From IMG/VR virus record IMGVR_UViG_3300032213_003144, positions 106,426-170,425 of that record: a stretch of DNA of 64,000 nt; one strand, given 5' to 3'. The DNA is from a virus. The translations under genes were made by a program, and so were the position numbers. Position 1 is the first letter of the stretch, and each line of letters opens with the position of its first letter. The notes under the pieces were generated by a model. The model was not told the origin of the DNA and did not search any database. It saw only the letters and a list, made by a program, of their open reading frames with translations. Below are positions 16,601 to 26,500 of this stretch, in pieces.

Positions 16601-18706
16601 GAACGCAGAAAGAGATTGGATGAGTCTTTCGATAGATACGTCAAGTCACAAGGAAAGACCAAAGATGTCGCTCCAGAAGAAGATGATGAACCAGAGGTGG
16701 AGGACGAATCTGGCGGTTTTGACTCTGGTGACCCTGATTTTGTTGATGTTGCTGGACCTGATGATGATGGAGCTGAAGAATTCGACGAAGAAGATGGCGA
16801 CGTGCAGTCACTCTCCCTTTCTTCAGGAGCAAAGAAGAAGAAAACCAATAGGGCAAATAGGCGTCTTCCATTTAGTGAGCAAGAGAGACAAAGCCTTGCC
16901 GATGGAGACATATTGCGCTCAAAGAAAATACCCAAGAAGCGCAAACCAGCTCCGTCAAAAGAGGAGTTTGACGACCTAGCTCTTGCCTCTGGAGCCAATA
17001 CACCAGAGGGAAGATACGCCAGAAGACTGAGGTCGATAAGCCTTTCCAGCGGCAACAATGAGCTTGGCGCTGGAGCACAGAATCAAAGAATAAGTGGAAA
17101 GAGATTCGCCCGCAATATTTCCGGACCAAAAGACCTTGCATCGATAAGAGTTGATGGTGACCCAAGTAAAGACCCAAACGCAAAGAGAAAAATTGAATAT
17201 GCGATGAGTTTCTGGCGTGGTGTCAGGGAACGCGGAATTGCTTTTGACCCCCAAGACGCATCACAAGATAGAAAGTCGATAGAAATTAATAACGCCATTT
17301 CTTCTGTGTCAAAATCCATGGCTACGCGACCAAAAGCCAAAATTGGTAAAGTTTCACAGAATCAAATAAAAGATGATGTGAACCCAGACGAGTGGTTTGT
17401 CCCAGTATCAAAACTTAGGGATGCAATCAGAATTCCAACAGAATTCTCCAACTCCCCCGCGGACCCATCCAATCCAAATAGCAGAATGATTGCACGATGG
17501 ACCCAAACAAGGCCATTAAGCAACGAAGAGTTGGGCAAGATGCTCTCTCTCAGCAAGACCGACATTGCAAAACTGTCAGACGATGATGCAGGAATAACCC
17601 ACGACTCGGTTAGATTCCTGCTTGCGGCCATGGGGCAGCAGGAAGGTTTTGAGGCATGGAACTTTTTTGCTCCAACATCTACTACCGAAGATGGAGTTTC
17701 CGCCATGTCTACTTCTGAGAAGTTCGTAGAGAATCTCGGAAGAGCCAACATGCGAGACAGGTTCATCATCGAAACCTTTGGAAAAGACGCTTTCCCTTAC
17801 TGGATTGACAAAGATGAGAATACCGTCATCGGCCAAAAGGAGTACTCATCGCTAGGCGAGGTCAGCGAGATGTCGAAGTTCAGGTCATCGGGTCTGTTTA
17901 GTAATAAGAGGAACGAATCAAACTTCTCCTCAACAGCCGAGGAGATGCTTCTTGAAGAGGCAGTATTTGGTGGAGATGACACTCCAAGCGACATGGTTAA
18001 GCAGTCTGTCGTGGAAGCAGCTTCAGCCCCATCAGACAAGACCAGCCGAGAGCAGTTTGACGTAGACCAGCTCCTTGAGTCGTTGGGTATCGATAAGAGT
18101 GATAAGTGGCATGAAGAGCTGAAGAGGAGAATGGTCGAGTCTTTCGGGGTTGACGATGTCGGCCTGAATACGAGAGAGATTGCTAGAAACTGGGAGGCCG
18201 GTGGAGTCCCAACTACATACATAAATGAGATGATTAGAACAGGGATGATTCCTGATGCAAAGTCGGTATGGAAGAAAGATGAATCTGGCAAAAAGCTAGA
18301 CCAAGAGCTGGCAGCATCTAAGCACTCCGTGTATGAAGCCCTGTATGAATTTACTCAGTCAAAGCACGCTGCTGATAAAGCCAAAAACACTAGACGGAAT
18401 AGGGACTACATCCTTAATTCTTCTGACTTCACGGTCTCCCATAAGGGTGTCGCTGCCAGAAAGGGAGCCACATTCTCAAAGAAAACTGGTGATGAAAGAA
18501 GATTCAGTCAGGGCGAACTACAGAATGTTGTAAATCGTTTTAATGAAATTTTTGGAACTAACTACAAGATTGATGACATCTTTAGTGCTGAACAGTTGCG
18601 CAATGCAACAAAGAGATTGAGAGAGGAAGGCAGGACTCTGTATGGAGATGACGCCTCCGAACTCGGTAAAAGAGTTATCCTTAAGAAAGATAAAGACAAG
18701 AAGTAA
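7634..18706 (+). CDS. Giant polyprotein 1: prohead protease, KTSC, ArdC, UvrD-like helicase
   Basis: A 3690-residue protein (four more from TTG 7622). The N-terminus (about 15-175) is a prohead protease of the S78/U35 type with GHNW (His68) and EWSIGY (Ser132). Thirteen L[SA]SG motifs start at residues 407, 704, 789, 977, 1078, 1240, 1453, 1477, 1803, 1848, 3062, 3117 and 3137. Between them lie: a Gly/Arg tag with DGTLFD (543-615); a KTSC-like domain (708-792); an HTH (981-1081); an ArdC antirestriction module with HELTH at 1671 (1481-1806); a UvrD-like helicase with GAGAGSGKT (Lys1919), DEAQD (2247) and ITRAQEQ near 2922 (1852-3065); and an unrecognised 550-residue C-terminus. I infer capsid loading, cleavage and injection with the DNA. 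The protease and domain calls are firm; the processing model is inference. Confidence 0.9.
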   Translation: MSNEAFEYKSSAHGSQSIKGTVSLDEAQGIVECFVAGIGNKDSVGDVCASGAFTKSLLRRKPRVVWGHNWNDPIGKVLEIYEVGPQDPRLPLKMKLAGIGGLFAKVQFNLSSEKGKEAFANVHFFGEEQEWSIGYKTLRAQFDQKSQANILYEVELYEVSPVLHGANQLTGTISVKADDSAYGGSVAMMPQREESNGYEEMEKELSNLFGAKVSVHSIDGDEVVFTRQEMNGAKKYKCGFMRNQGRYMFGTPEVINIPQSPVRSPQSAPMPVVSGRPTPPNDPQRVIRPQQMPSIPVAIKPSDNGLMMIPLPAVQYDSNEKPSLDKEEADLRDALLKIVSRHGKFNEDSNGVWAGYSPAEENEVARIGVKCSNCVFYQGGSKCKIIDMPVEPEGKCRFAVIPNGIVLSSGSKELEEHVSEAENAIIDVLELKYPGEFVLGIVRNAVGKKKKKRNKYKNLSEFGDDDDMGEKSYVIPVEPSFAFRVKTALDPIFDYHRAETFVDSEGIVITSGVTENLIDAVDTALHNLKKKFSEHEIEGKSLGYRIGRSLGSRLVDRPNLGGGRDRNNRGGGRGFGMPDGDLDPRTRVDKNRDGTLFDNVPGWEQPDPTPDGPGSINNRKLSSSQRRDVANIPSESVNPESVDGDVIKSRKPRYTADDLGEILGEKKKPTKKAVAKKSPVKKEKVKRGELDFAKGPKKDKTPSLSSGEERPPRTAVAMQMDPKNSKLARQIDYDPQNGDLTVYYRDGKKETFNDVPYDRVRKAGFDDKPDALISALQREQKKPQGRISLASGEQEKRLTRHSGDPKFESLVSPEELEKRKKFEEVIKDWKDSGYGWEDVPRYKPDVYKSPDYLRGREMGVNQAKVMWRGDSTVERPKGFNEKQKASLDYQEWYSRMVMRAGAFLEASRGDDNEFYNGMEDAMHEFMYNNRPDITTYNIDGDRKEPMADWMRQYGFDPGSPTPLRKKKEGKKRSSLSLSSGADDDTRPNFDEENYESDTNVDFYDTLLDMMGPEEERPKVTSRKKPKDMSDEEIYRKRTTTGASLQDVAEELGLTRMEVRKREQRHMRKMRNEKDGVSLSSGASDDWATSRGYEPDRFDLRETMNQIGRGNIMAISGGRVERRGNEMILPSTKDQQVVIGYNSVPDLYYVRAEQKINTGKDKGTNRILAQWDEVYADEIGELAYQASLKPANLNSENKEYWKLGKGNQFADRLVDRRSGKLVSRESRNLPSKPAPEESPTLSSGGRGRDYYNYDITTTDEGNGLLDQVHDYLEENPLIKDDITTDIADMLGGDGIVEANGFDTKKAFDLVTGGDDEFQDYMDIVDDAMEALSNGSLAKHKATVRDTNVRLESAKPGSNEAGKLEAIRDRSYEWIGDINKYSRVSTIKDKKNIEASDVATRMISKEQDSLWNARASITEKYIEDIASAGKESKRRVSISAVDTDSRDIPEYDLALSSGSVFKDKPASKTLSGKADGLSLASGENKKIYDEIGKSILEALIEMDKNPTATYWDVPWRTPTLYARNPTKNRLYQGMNSLLLANAHRQNKYRGNFWAGKTQWAKFGGTIKNGKDGVNILVPREGSTGKYFVVQTVYNLDDIEGLPDAYVKKLLDTGKELLDPATKIKDAESVMEEINPVIKFGGDAAYFSITNDHIQMPPYEMFKSPEQYYSTLLHELTHWTGGKSRLGRKQVGRQQDKKAYAYEELIAEMGSSFLLAALGIAPEVRQDHVVYIKSWISNLREDPGAFVRAMTEAQQAADWVMDRSPTMRRLSGVPDSERKGKPDAVDAGESAVSEVVEETKGSVTALSSGSQVGLRKAKELRYFGDEKEYGSGITQRDSSGRILDESGALSLSSGAKPIVSLDGKTTIPRLDDSVSYREKYKFLPDEFEPTEQQKASIDTLVHMLESETPGIVAIGAGAGSGKTTNLKQNARAVAALYPGKQIYYTVFNRGNAKDGNRVMPRNTGVATGNQIAYWSLVLGTGDAFYGAGTTRKIQLGVGPRDSKKLRGAKRNTVNVATTFEGETKEFAGEIPGYRELGYTSYDSAPNIAERLAKDGIVDEETDDGFTISQNLKKALGRFAESSDEKLSKQHFLLRDIEKIQALQNGEPVPTEDSIDEKMVQYAQMLWDETVDPKSNVLIPQDYQIKMWALTNPDLRYDKGLIGHRPNETVFDKVFLGTVEEMNSGKIKVGDLVEFKIPETGEKVAAVIRKLNPPSKKETKKGELSGSRQVTGTVSIVSVTSDKPLDVFMFDEAQDVNPVLAKVLADNAKNMPIIMVGDSRQAIYGFRGAMDALEKANATFRLPLTRSFRYGAIPAYLANVVLMQGNIDDFNFYQNMGTPEKNIWHHVVGEAQNVVINALNINGPDGKILPKKELEKKLKFIEVKYKLGGRAVDFKGKNEKEVKDIISKLYDEHVPRAEGQIVEDMTSADAVLTSTNSGVMVEALKVIQDGINAHQIAYLDLDGIEDIKNPEELAGRLRTLSEKYTLDGVAVDLIEILEKDGRDSMLNAVNELREEYAPGGADGKIPAIGIPADTHEKFLDFFTQLDWIIGDLDKKFGIEGRPKPSKLLKDVWRFDKKKGRYPSKDEMLAKIDKMIKGGESELRTLYNLAYPKSKDGGVRGDAKGARFFKDLLRPQGQKYTDINGTEVKYQGLRPMREGINLPNMESGRDHITTEEMDRVGKLKPGTKSGSSQKISWIIPKKEESVSDGEVFVKLHIGENGKPSGALIIAGDGAHGGKYKVRRWNKAKKTWSPIEEGKPGKIDYHGDISKVIKKMKAEYPDAVIEFRQGLIQQVGTAQTFPSDISDDFVPPMKGDLPDSSVPRASLPGFFIQGKDSEETARLANELGNRVRQLATEGNTDTDIMTVHVSKGREWKRVRLADDFKNPEDMVPVIPEEELAKLSPKDRLAVERQLQLMRREEHNKVYIAITRAQEQIDIGAVLAKLYFDDSQNASIKSAKDKIAENPDGIYDELQAPAGFYVPYSGDTEARDAARKERRKRLDESFDRYVKSQGKTKDVAPEEDDEPEVEDESGGFDSGDPDFVDVAGPDDDGAEEFDEEDGDVQSLSLSSGAKKKKTNRANRRLPFSEQERQSLADGDILRSKKIPKKRKPAPSKEEFDDLALASGANTPEGRYARRLRSISLSSGNNELGAGAQNQRISGKRFARNISGPKDLASIRVDGDPSKDPNAKRKIEYAMSFWRGVRERGIAFDPQDASQDRKSIEINNAISSVSKSMATRPKAKIGKVSQNQIKDDVNPDEWFVPVSKLRDAIRIPTEFSNSPADPSNPNSRMIARWTQTRPLSNEELGKMLSLSKTDIAKLSDDDAGITHDSVRFLLAAMGQQEGFEAWNFFAPTSTTEDGVSAMSTSEKFVENLGRANMRDRFIIETFGKDAFPYWIDKDENTVIGQKEYSSLGEVSEMSKFRSSGLFSNKRNESNFSSTAEEMLLEEAVFGGDDTPSDMVKQSVVEAASAPSDKTSREQFDVDQLLESLGIDKSDKWHEELKRRMVESFGVDDVGLNTREIARNWEAGGVPTTYINEMIRTGMIPDAKSVWKKDESGKKLDQELAASKHSVYEALYEFTQSKHAADKAKNTRRNRDYILNSSDFTVSHKGVAARKGATFSKKTGDERRFSQGELQNVVNRFNEIFGTNYKIDDIFSAEQLRNATKRLREEGRTLYGDDASELGKRVILKKDKDKK

Positions 18707-18846
18707 GACGAAGGTCCAGGGTCTACATTTCCATCTAAACCACTAAATATTGCTAATCCATTCCAGAGGCGCGTGGTAGGTTATAATTTAGACCATTAAC
18801 AAAAGGTAACACCAACTGGTGATTGCCTGTAAATTTCAGGAGTCAT
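18707..18846 (+). promoter_or_regulatory. Intergenic region with TATAAT promoter
   Basis: A consensus TATAAT lies at 18782-18787, about 60 nt upstream of the next ATG. The -35 is poor (TTCCAG, 15-nt spacing). An untranslated leader then leads to a good CAGGAG ribosome-binding site. This probably gives independent transcription of the acidic protein gene and perhaps giant gene 2. Confidence 0.45.
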
Positions 18847-20499
18847 ATGAGCTACGACGAAAAGGCCAATGTAAGCATCGATGCTGATGGAAACGTGCTG
18901 AAGTGCGCCAAGGGTGCCGCCCCTACCGAATGTGGCTTTGTAAAGGGTTCAGAGTTGTGCGCAAAATGTGGCGCGATACCTTTACAGATGAAGATGGTCC
19001 CGATGGAAGACATGGTCGACGAGGACATGGTCGACGCCGAAAAGCCAATGAAGAAAAAGAATAAGAAGAAAATGATTTCACTTCCAGATGGAAGCAATGA
19101 AGAAGAAGATGATGACGAAGAAGATGATGAAGTACTGGGCGACGGAGAGATTCCGGAAGATGCCGTTGGCATGACAAAGCCAGACCTCAAGAAGCCAAGC
19201 CAAAAAGGCATGGACATGCAAATGGACGCCATGATGGCAGAGGGTGAAGAAGAAGACGAAGATGACGAAGAAGAAGACGAAGAAGAAATAACCGCCGCAG
19301 AGGGAATGGAAGACGAAGACATGTCTGAAGAGGAGCTTGAAAAAGCGCTCAACTGGATGAAGAGTCGTCGCATGGCCGAAAAGGGCGACATGGAAGTTGA
19401 CGAAGAAATCGATGAAGAAGTCTCGGCAGAAACAGAAGTTCCTGAAGATGAAATGTCGGAAGACGACATCATGAAAGCATTGAATTACGTTCGCAAAATG
19501 AAGAAAATGCACGAGAAGGGTATTGACCCAGAGGAAGAAACCGACGAGCAAGTACTTTTCGATGCAGCAGACAAGGATTGGAATGACCTGAGAGAAGAGC
19601 GAATTGCATCGCTTGGAATCAAGTCGGAAGAAATTGGTCCTGACGGCTTTGTTTGTGCTCTTGACAGAAAAGCACATCCAGCAGGAATGTCGGTATGTGA
19701 TGACTGCCCGGGCGGATGTGTTTCCGAAAAGGGACTCCCAGGACTTCTCCACGTTGAAGGTCTCGCCGAAAAAGCATTTGATGGTTTTGTGGTTGACTCT
19801 GGTTATTCATCAGATGCCGACATGTTCGTCATCGACGTTCAGACAAAGGACGGCTCAGTCAAGGAAGTATTCGTTGACGGAACAACTGCGGAAATTATGG
19901 GATTCCATAAACTTGACTCAGAAGAGTTTGAACAAAAATCAGACTACACAAGTTTGAAACTTGTCGATTTTTCGGAAGCAGCAGAGATTGCTGTTAAGTC
20001 AATCGAGGGCCACGTAGTTGCTGTTGAGCCAGATGTTTTTGAAGGCTTCGATGCATACGCTGTAGAAATTGACGGAATTGACGGAAAGTCGTATGACGTT
20101 TTTGTTGCTTTGGACGGAGAAATTCTAGGTTACGACAAGTACGAGCCTGAAGAAGCAGAAGAGATTGAAGCAGAAGCAGCAGAGATTGCTCTTAAGAGAG
20201 CATTCACCGATGAGCAGAGAGAGTCGATGTCCAAAGAGGGCTCGGCAATGTCGGATGGCTCGTACCCAATTGCATCTGAGAACGACCTACGAAATGCTGT
20301 TCAGGCTTTTGGTAGAGCAAAGGATAAAGACAAAGCTAAGCGTCACATCATGAAGAGAGCACGTGAGCTAAAGTTGGAGAGTCTTATCCCTGCAAATTGG
20401 CTCGCAGGAAGCAAGGAAAAGAGTGACGAGGTTGTAAATGATGCAGATTTCATGGCGGCCCTTGTTGAATTCCAGCTTCTCGAAAATAACATCGACTAA
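18847..20499 (+). CDS. Acidic Cys-containing head-associated protein
   Basis: A 550-residue protein started at ATG 18847, because CAGGAG lies 5-8 nt upstream; a TTG at 18823 is less likely. A Cys-rich head (about residues 20-45, with CAKCGA) may bind zinc. Residues about 55-230 are extremely rich in Asp and Glu, with Met/Lys-rich helices between. A second Cys group (CDDCPGGC) follows near residue 285. Two repeats of about 65 residues then resemble PepSY-like alpha-beta units. The C-terminus (MSDGSYPIASENDLRNAVQA onward) resembles a short phage domain I believe is catalogued as DUF6582. The acidic, helical character and position between the head genes would suit a scaffold or capsid-interior protein, but this is inferred. 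Confidence 0.8.
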   Translation: MSYDEKANVSIDADGNVLKCAKGAAPTECGFVKGSELCAKCGAIPLQMKMVPMEDMVDEDMVDAEKPMKKKNKKKMISLPDGSNEEEDDDEEDDEVLGDGEIPEDAVGMTKPDLKKPSQKGMDMQMDAMMAEGEEEDEDDEEEDEEEITAAEGMEDEDMSEEELEKALNWMKSRRMAEKGDMEVDEEIDEEVSAETEVPEDEMSEDDIMKALNYVRKMKKMHEKGIDPEEETDEQVLFDAADKDWNDLREERIASLGIKSEEIGPDGFVCALDRKAHPAGMSVCDDCPGGCVSEKGLPGLLHVEGLAEKAFDGFVVDSGYSSDADMFVIDVQTKDGSVKEVFVDGTTAEIMGFHKLDSEEFEQKSDYTSLKLVDFSEAAEIAVKSIEGHVVAVEPDVFEGFDAYAVEIDGIDGKSYDVFVALDGEILGYDKYEPEEAEEIEAEAAEIALKRAFTDEQRESMSKEGSAMSDGSYPIASENDLRNAVQAFGRAKDKDKAKRHIMKRARELKLESLIPANWLAGSKEKSDEVVNDADFMAALVEFQLLENNID

Positions 20500-20519
20500 C
20501 GGCATCATGGATACCCGCT

Positions 20520-23500
20520 ATGACGGGTGATAGAAACAAGACACGAGTAATCGTTTCTCAACGATTGATATCGCCTCTATCGTGCTGCAATAATTTCAAT
20601 TCAAAAGCACTTGAATTCCGCTCGTCTGTAGTTCAGTCTCTTAGTTCTTCACGGCTTGATGCTGACGCAGCAGTTAAGGCTGCAATGGGCAAAAAACCGA
20701 CATACGAAGATACAGATAATAGAAAACGTGAATTCACTGGAACAACAAAACCGGGTGTGACAGAGATTGCACCAGGAATCCGAGTCGAGGGGAATCAGGC
20801 TTGGGAAGAAGGCCGTGGCTTGGTTTTATACCCTAGCTGGAAATCAAAACGCTCCATGGACCTGGACGCAAATTTTGGTTGGATTAAAACAGAGAAAGAT
20901 ATAGATTTTCAAGCTGCGCAGAAAAAAAGAAAAGAAAAACCACAGCTTCAGTTCACCAAGTATCAGGTGAGTAAAAAAACAGGCGACGTAATACCTGATT
21001 CAGAAGTAAATATAGACATGGCTTACCCACATCTTGGTTTGTCGAGAGCGCAAAGAAGAAAAAAGAATAACTATATAAGCAATCCAAAAATGGAATTTAA
21101 GGCTGGTCTTCCTGGTCGCTCTCTTGAATCCAGAGTTCCCGGCGGTAACCTCTTGGCAAGAACTGCAGGACGATTTGGAATAATGAGGGATGCTGCTAAC
21201 AAATTTAGGTGCCCACCAGGAACACCAGCGGCAAACCAATTCACAGACCACCTTGGCTCCAACTGTTTTGGCGTTAGTGCTGAGAGAGCTGCCAAGTTCA
21301 TAGCTGAAAAAATTTCAGATTTAATGAAGGTTAATGACGACTCAATTTCTCTTTCTTCTGGGGCAAAGTCAACATGGAGAGAAAGACTCGGACTTGCTAG
21401 GCCAGATGTTGAGTTACCTGGTAGAAGCCCATCTTTTGATTTGGAGACAGGGGACAGAATACCGACAACGCCGGCTGAGATTGTTGATGTCCCAGGCAGG
21501 TTGAGATGGTTTAAGAATGCGACCGTAAATGCACAGAGAAACCTTGCTCGCTCTGAAAGCGTTATCCAAAAGCTTGAGTCAAGAATGGTCACTGGTGATT
21601 TCACCCCAGAGCAAAGAGCGGTAAACGCAGACAGGCATGCATTACTCCAAATATTATCAAATAGAGGAATTTGGGATATAAATATTGAGGGAAGGTTGTC
21701 TGAGAGTGAAGTAAATGAACTTATTGCTTCAAGGCTTGAATCAATTCCAGAGTGGTCTTCGTTAACGGATGAAGAAAAACTAGCACTATTCACTGCTGAC
21801 AAAAAAAGATTTTACGAGACAGAGAGGGCGATGCTTGACTCGCTTCTTGAACAGTTTGTTATTCGCCCAGAACACATGAGGACGATAGGGACAGTGCAGT
21901 TCCGTCAAGCAGCCCTTCCAGGAAACTCTGAAGCAGACACGCTCTGGGATGCTGGAACAAAAGGTGCAGAAATAAAATCAGTCATAAGAATAAACCTTGC
22001 ACAAATAATGGAAAACCAGGAAAGCCTTATTCCAAATATGTCGGCAAGTGAGAGATTGGTTATTTCAGCTGTTGGCGCAAAGACCGATGCCGAAGCACTA
22101 GCTTCTGTTGCTGACTTCCTAATAAATACCGAATACACAGCACGTGGCATGGCTGGATTAATTGATGGGCCACGTTCTTTTGCCCGCCACATTATGTTGC
22201 ACGAAATTGCCCATACAATCCAGGGCGAAGCATTTCTCGCAACAATAAAACAACAGATAGATGCAGTTGGTTACGTACAGGTTCCAGTTGTTAAGGATGG
22301 CAAATTTACTGGTGCTCTTAAAGAGGTGTCTGATTTCAAAAAATTGACAGGGATGGACCTTTCTGCTTTAGTGATTAGTTCCCAGGACGATATAAATCTG
22401 ACAGCACTCGAAGAAACAATGTCGAAAATTGAAAATGTTGCATTTTTAGCTGGAAGCTACCCTGGTCAATACAAAAACCCAGAAAAAATGGAGGTGTACG
22501 CACTTGAGTCGACTGCTGAGCTTTGGGGGCTAAGGGAAGAAGGTCTAATATTTGGTGACGACATAGATGATGCGCTTGGGTTCATGGATGACGCAATAGG
22601 AGCAAAAGCTTCTGAGGCTAGAGCAGCAACCGACCTTGAGATGCTTGAGAAGCTTGAGGAGTCATACTTCTCGCCGTATGAAAGAGGCGAAGATGTTCTT
22701 CCTATCAGAAAGCATCTACGCTCTGCAATTGAATTAGATAAAAAAGCAATTGCCATAAAACGTGAAGAACGTGAAATAGCTGCGCACAGGGAAGAAATAA
22801 AAGATTTAGACCAAGACGGACTTGCTGAAAAACTTGCTGACACTATTTTTGAGATTGAAATACGGAAAGACATATTAAGTAATCTAGAGAAAGAAAGAAT
22901 TGATACTGAAAAAGCCGGGCTTCCTCTTGAATCCATAGATGAGGAAATTGAGAGAATAAAATCACCACTTCGTTTATTAGAGAAGAAGAAGCAAATAGAA
23001 ATTGCAAAAAATAGAGATTTCAACTCTGACGGAAAATCTAAGTCGGATAAAGAAATAACAGATATGGCTCTTGAGATTAACAGGGCAAAAACACCAGCTA
23101 CAGAAGAGATGGTTAAGCGCAGAGAGACAGAAGCTCGCATTGACTCCCTACGTAGCGAGGCTGAATCGCTAGATGAAAAGTCCCTGATGAAGACAATTGC
23201 AGACTACGACCTGAAGGCTTCCTCGCTTAAGCCGGACAGCGACGAATACATAACCGCGGTTGCTGACAGAGAGATATTTATCCAACAGCACATAGCAAAC
23301 CAGAGAGCCGCTGGCGACACAAGACCAGAGAGAGCAATTCGAAATGAATTGAAAGCAGAGATTACCAAAGAAATTACAGCATCACGCAAGGCTGTAGACG
23401 AGGCAAAGAGGGGGAAACTCAAGCCCCAAAAGATGAAGAGCAAAGAACAAATTGCTCAGAACGCGAAGAAGGAAAGAGCAAAGCTCAGAAGGAACATCAC

Positions 23501-26500
23501 AAAGCAGCAGTTCGAAGCAGTAAAAGAAATAGATGACTTCAATACCGCAGAGATAACGCAGATGCTTGAGCCGGAAAAGCAAGTTGTTATTGGAAGAGCT
23601 ATAAATAAGAGAAATAATAGGTTAAAGAGACTCGGCCTTGAGTCCGACCCATCATCGGTAGATGAGGGCTCGCTTGATGAGCAGGTTGAAAACATACTCA
23701 TACCTGCAATGGAAGCTATTGATGCTTCGGACATAACAACTCCATTCGAGATGGAAGTTTTCCTAGATTCATCAAAGCTCTCTCGTGTCAAGCCAGGCAA
23801 AGAAATAGATATCGACTCGTTTGGTCAAGGCAAGGTTCTTTCACGCTCCATGAAGCCTGGGAAGCCGGAAAAGGGTAGTAAGAAAAAGCGTGTTGTCGTT
23901 CAGGTCAAAGAAGGCGACAGGGGGCTATTTCCATTAGCCAAAAAAGGCGATGACCAGCAGTTCGTGATACCTCCTGGAAAACTACGCGTTGTTGGTAGGG
24001 ATAAAGATGGAAGTCTCATTGTTGAGATTTCTTCGCAAAAGGACACCGTTGACGTTCTTGATGATTTGTCGAAATCAATTGGTGATGGTCCTGGTGATGC
24101 AATCTGGCGACAAGGCGCAAAAAAGAAGATACAGCTTGTTGCAGATAGACACGCAGTTAAGAGAAAAGATGAAGTATCTGGAACAAAGTCTGATGATGCG
24201 ATAAAAGTGACCGAGACTAGCGAGTCAGTCGTTTCTGAGGTTTCTACCGCTGGAGCAGAATTTGGTGAAACTTCTTCAGAAAAGTTTTTGACACTTTCAT
24301 CAAGCGCTGAATTAACTACCGAGTCGTTGAGAACAAAGAGACATGAGAAATACGGTGAAGTAATTGGCAAGCCAGGGGAAAGGTCTGAGTCGCTAAAATC
24401 TTCTATTGCAGCCTTGATGGACGAAGATAGAAATCTTGCTGCTTCTGTTGAAGAAATTCTAGACAATGAATCAAATGAGCAGATAATAGAAAGAATAGAA
24501 ACTGCTGCTCAGAAATTGCACTCCGGATTTGACAGAAGAGTTCGAGTCAGAATGAACGAAGATGATATTCGTGAGCTTGCAGAACAGAGAAAAATTAGGG
24601 CAATTCGGAACACCGATTCCTCTGTTTCTTCTGGGATGTCACGAAGAACTGAAAGACTTTCACTTTCTTCCGGCGAAAAGAAAATGTCAAGAAAAGATAC
24701 CGAAGAAGCATTTGCGAAAAGAGTAAAAGAAAGAATAACGACAAAACTTTCCAGAATTCCGCCCCCAAAACTGGAAGAAGGATTGTCGCCATCGGAAGAG
24801 GAGAAAGCAATAAGAAAACATGTCGACAAATGGTTCGACAATCTTACCGATGCTGAGCTTGCTGAGCTAGGTGCAAAAAGATTTTATTTACCAGACGGAA
24901 CACCACTATTATCTAAAACAACTGGAAGAGTTATCTATCAAACGGAAAACAATGAAGTTGCTGCATCCCTGCTTTCCCTGGGTCAAACAGTAGAAATGCC
25001 AGAACATAAGCGCGGCGAATCATTGATGGTCAAACAGGCCGCAAGTCAAATCAAGAAGGCACTTAAGGAACTTGCTAAGGAAAATCCGGGACAAATAGTT
25101 ACTGCCGACTTATGCAAATTCTATGTTGAGGGTAAAAACGTATTCTGTAGCGAAAACCTAAAAGTTGACAGACTTGAAATGCCACAGGTTGGCGGAAGAG
25201 CCGTGAACAATGAATCGATGGCCCTGCGTCTATGGGGCTCTGGATTGGCGACTGCAGAAACAGTCGAAGCTCATCCAGCCTTTGAGAATGGGAAGCTAAC
25301 CGTAGGGTTGAAGGCTCGGCTCGCTACTCTTGAAAATGGAACGATGGAGGCAGAAGAGCTTGAAAAAGATATCGAAGTCCTTCAACTTATTGGGACAGGA
25401 TACGAGGGTGCCGGCGTTGAGCAAATAGCTATAACCCCAGAACAACAGCGAGTAATGGATAAGTACGGGGTAACCATAACTGCCCGAGAACTTAAGAGAC
25501 TTGGTGAGAAATGGAACAGAACAGCAACTGCTCGAATCGAGGGCAAAGAACCAGACCCAAGTGATGAGTTAACGGATATAGAAAGAAAGAATTTCTTTGA
25601 CAATATTGATTATTCAATGATTGAACCAGATGGCGTTGACGCATTTACTAATTTCTTAAAAATGCTTGGAGTTGGGATACAGGAAGACAGGGTTACCAAA
25701 CCAGACGAACTCATGGCGTCACAACGCGAACTGGACGGCCCCAAGGTCGACAATATTAGCGAAAATATACTTCAAGCTGTTAAAAAGTTAACCGAAATAA
25801 AAGACCCCGCCGAAAAGAAGAAAGAAATTGAAAGACTAAGAAGGGAACACGGATTATTTAAGAAAATTCTTATATCAAAAGAAGGCTACATAGTCGACGG
25901 ACATCACAGAATAATAGGCAAAATTGTCACAAACGGTGTTCTTTCGGAAGATATTCCAGGGTTGGACCAAGACGACCTGGACATTCTTGGATTGCCGGTC
26001 AGACAGATAGATATGGGAATTATCGAGCTTCTTACCGTGTCTCGCATATATCAAGACTTTCTTGGGATAAAACCTGCGTCACTTTCTGCAACTGACGACG
26101 ACTCATTCAAAACAGCAGGAGTTGTTGGGAAGAAAAGCAAAAAAATCATAACCGATGCAGAAGACATGCATGGTATAGATAAAATTCCAAAAATAACACA
26201 ACAAGAATTCGATGATGAACACGAAAAACTCAAGACTCAACTTGAAGAAAAAACAGACGAAATATACGCGCGCGGACAATTTATACAGGTTGACTCGGTC
26301 GGATTGAACAACACCAAAGAATCAAAATTGTATAAAGAAGTACAACTAAAAAGACAGAAAGAAGCGACTGCCAGGGTTGACGCTGGAAAAGCCAGGTCTC
26401 CTGGCCTCAAGGAAAACAGGGATAGGTCTGTTCGTGAGTATGGAATGAAATGGAAACCTGAGTACTCCGAGGTTAAATCAGTTGAAGAATCAAAAGCATG

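Noticed and set aside
18852-19472. Minus-strand Ser-rich 206-residue reading frame
   Set aside because: It is the antisense of the Asp/Glu-rich gene (GAN codons read as serine codons on the other strand).
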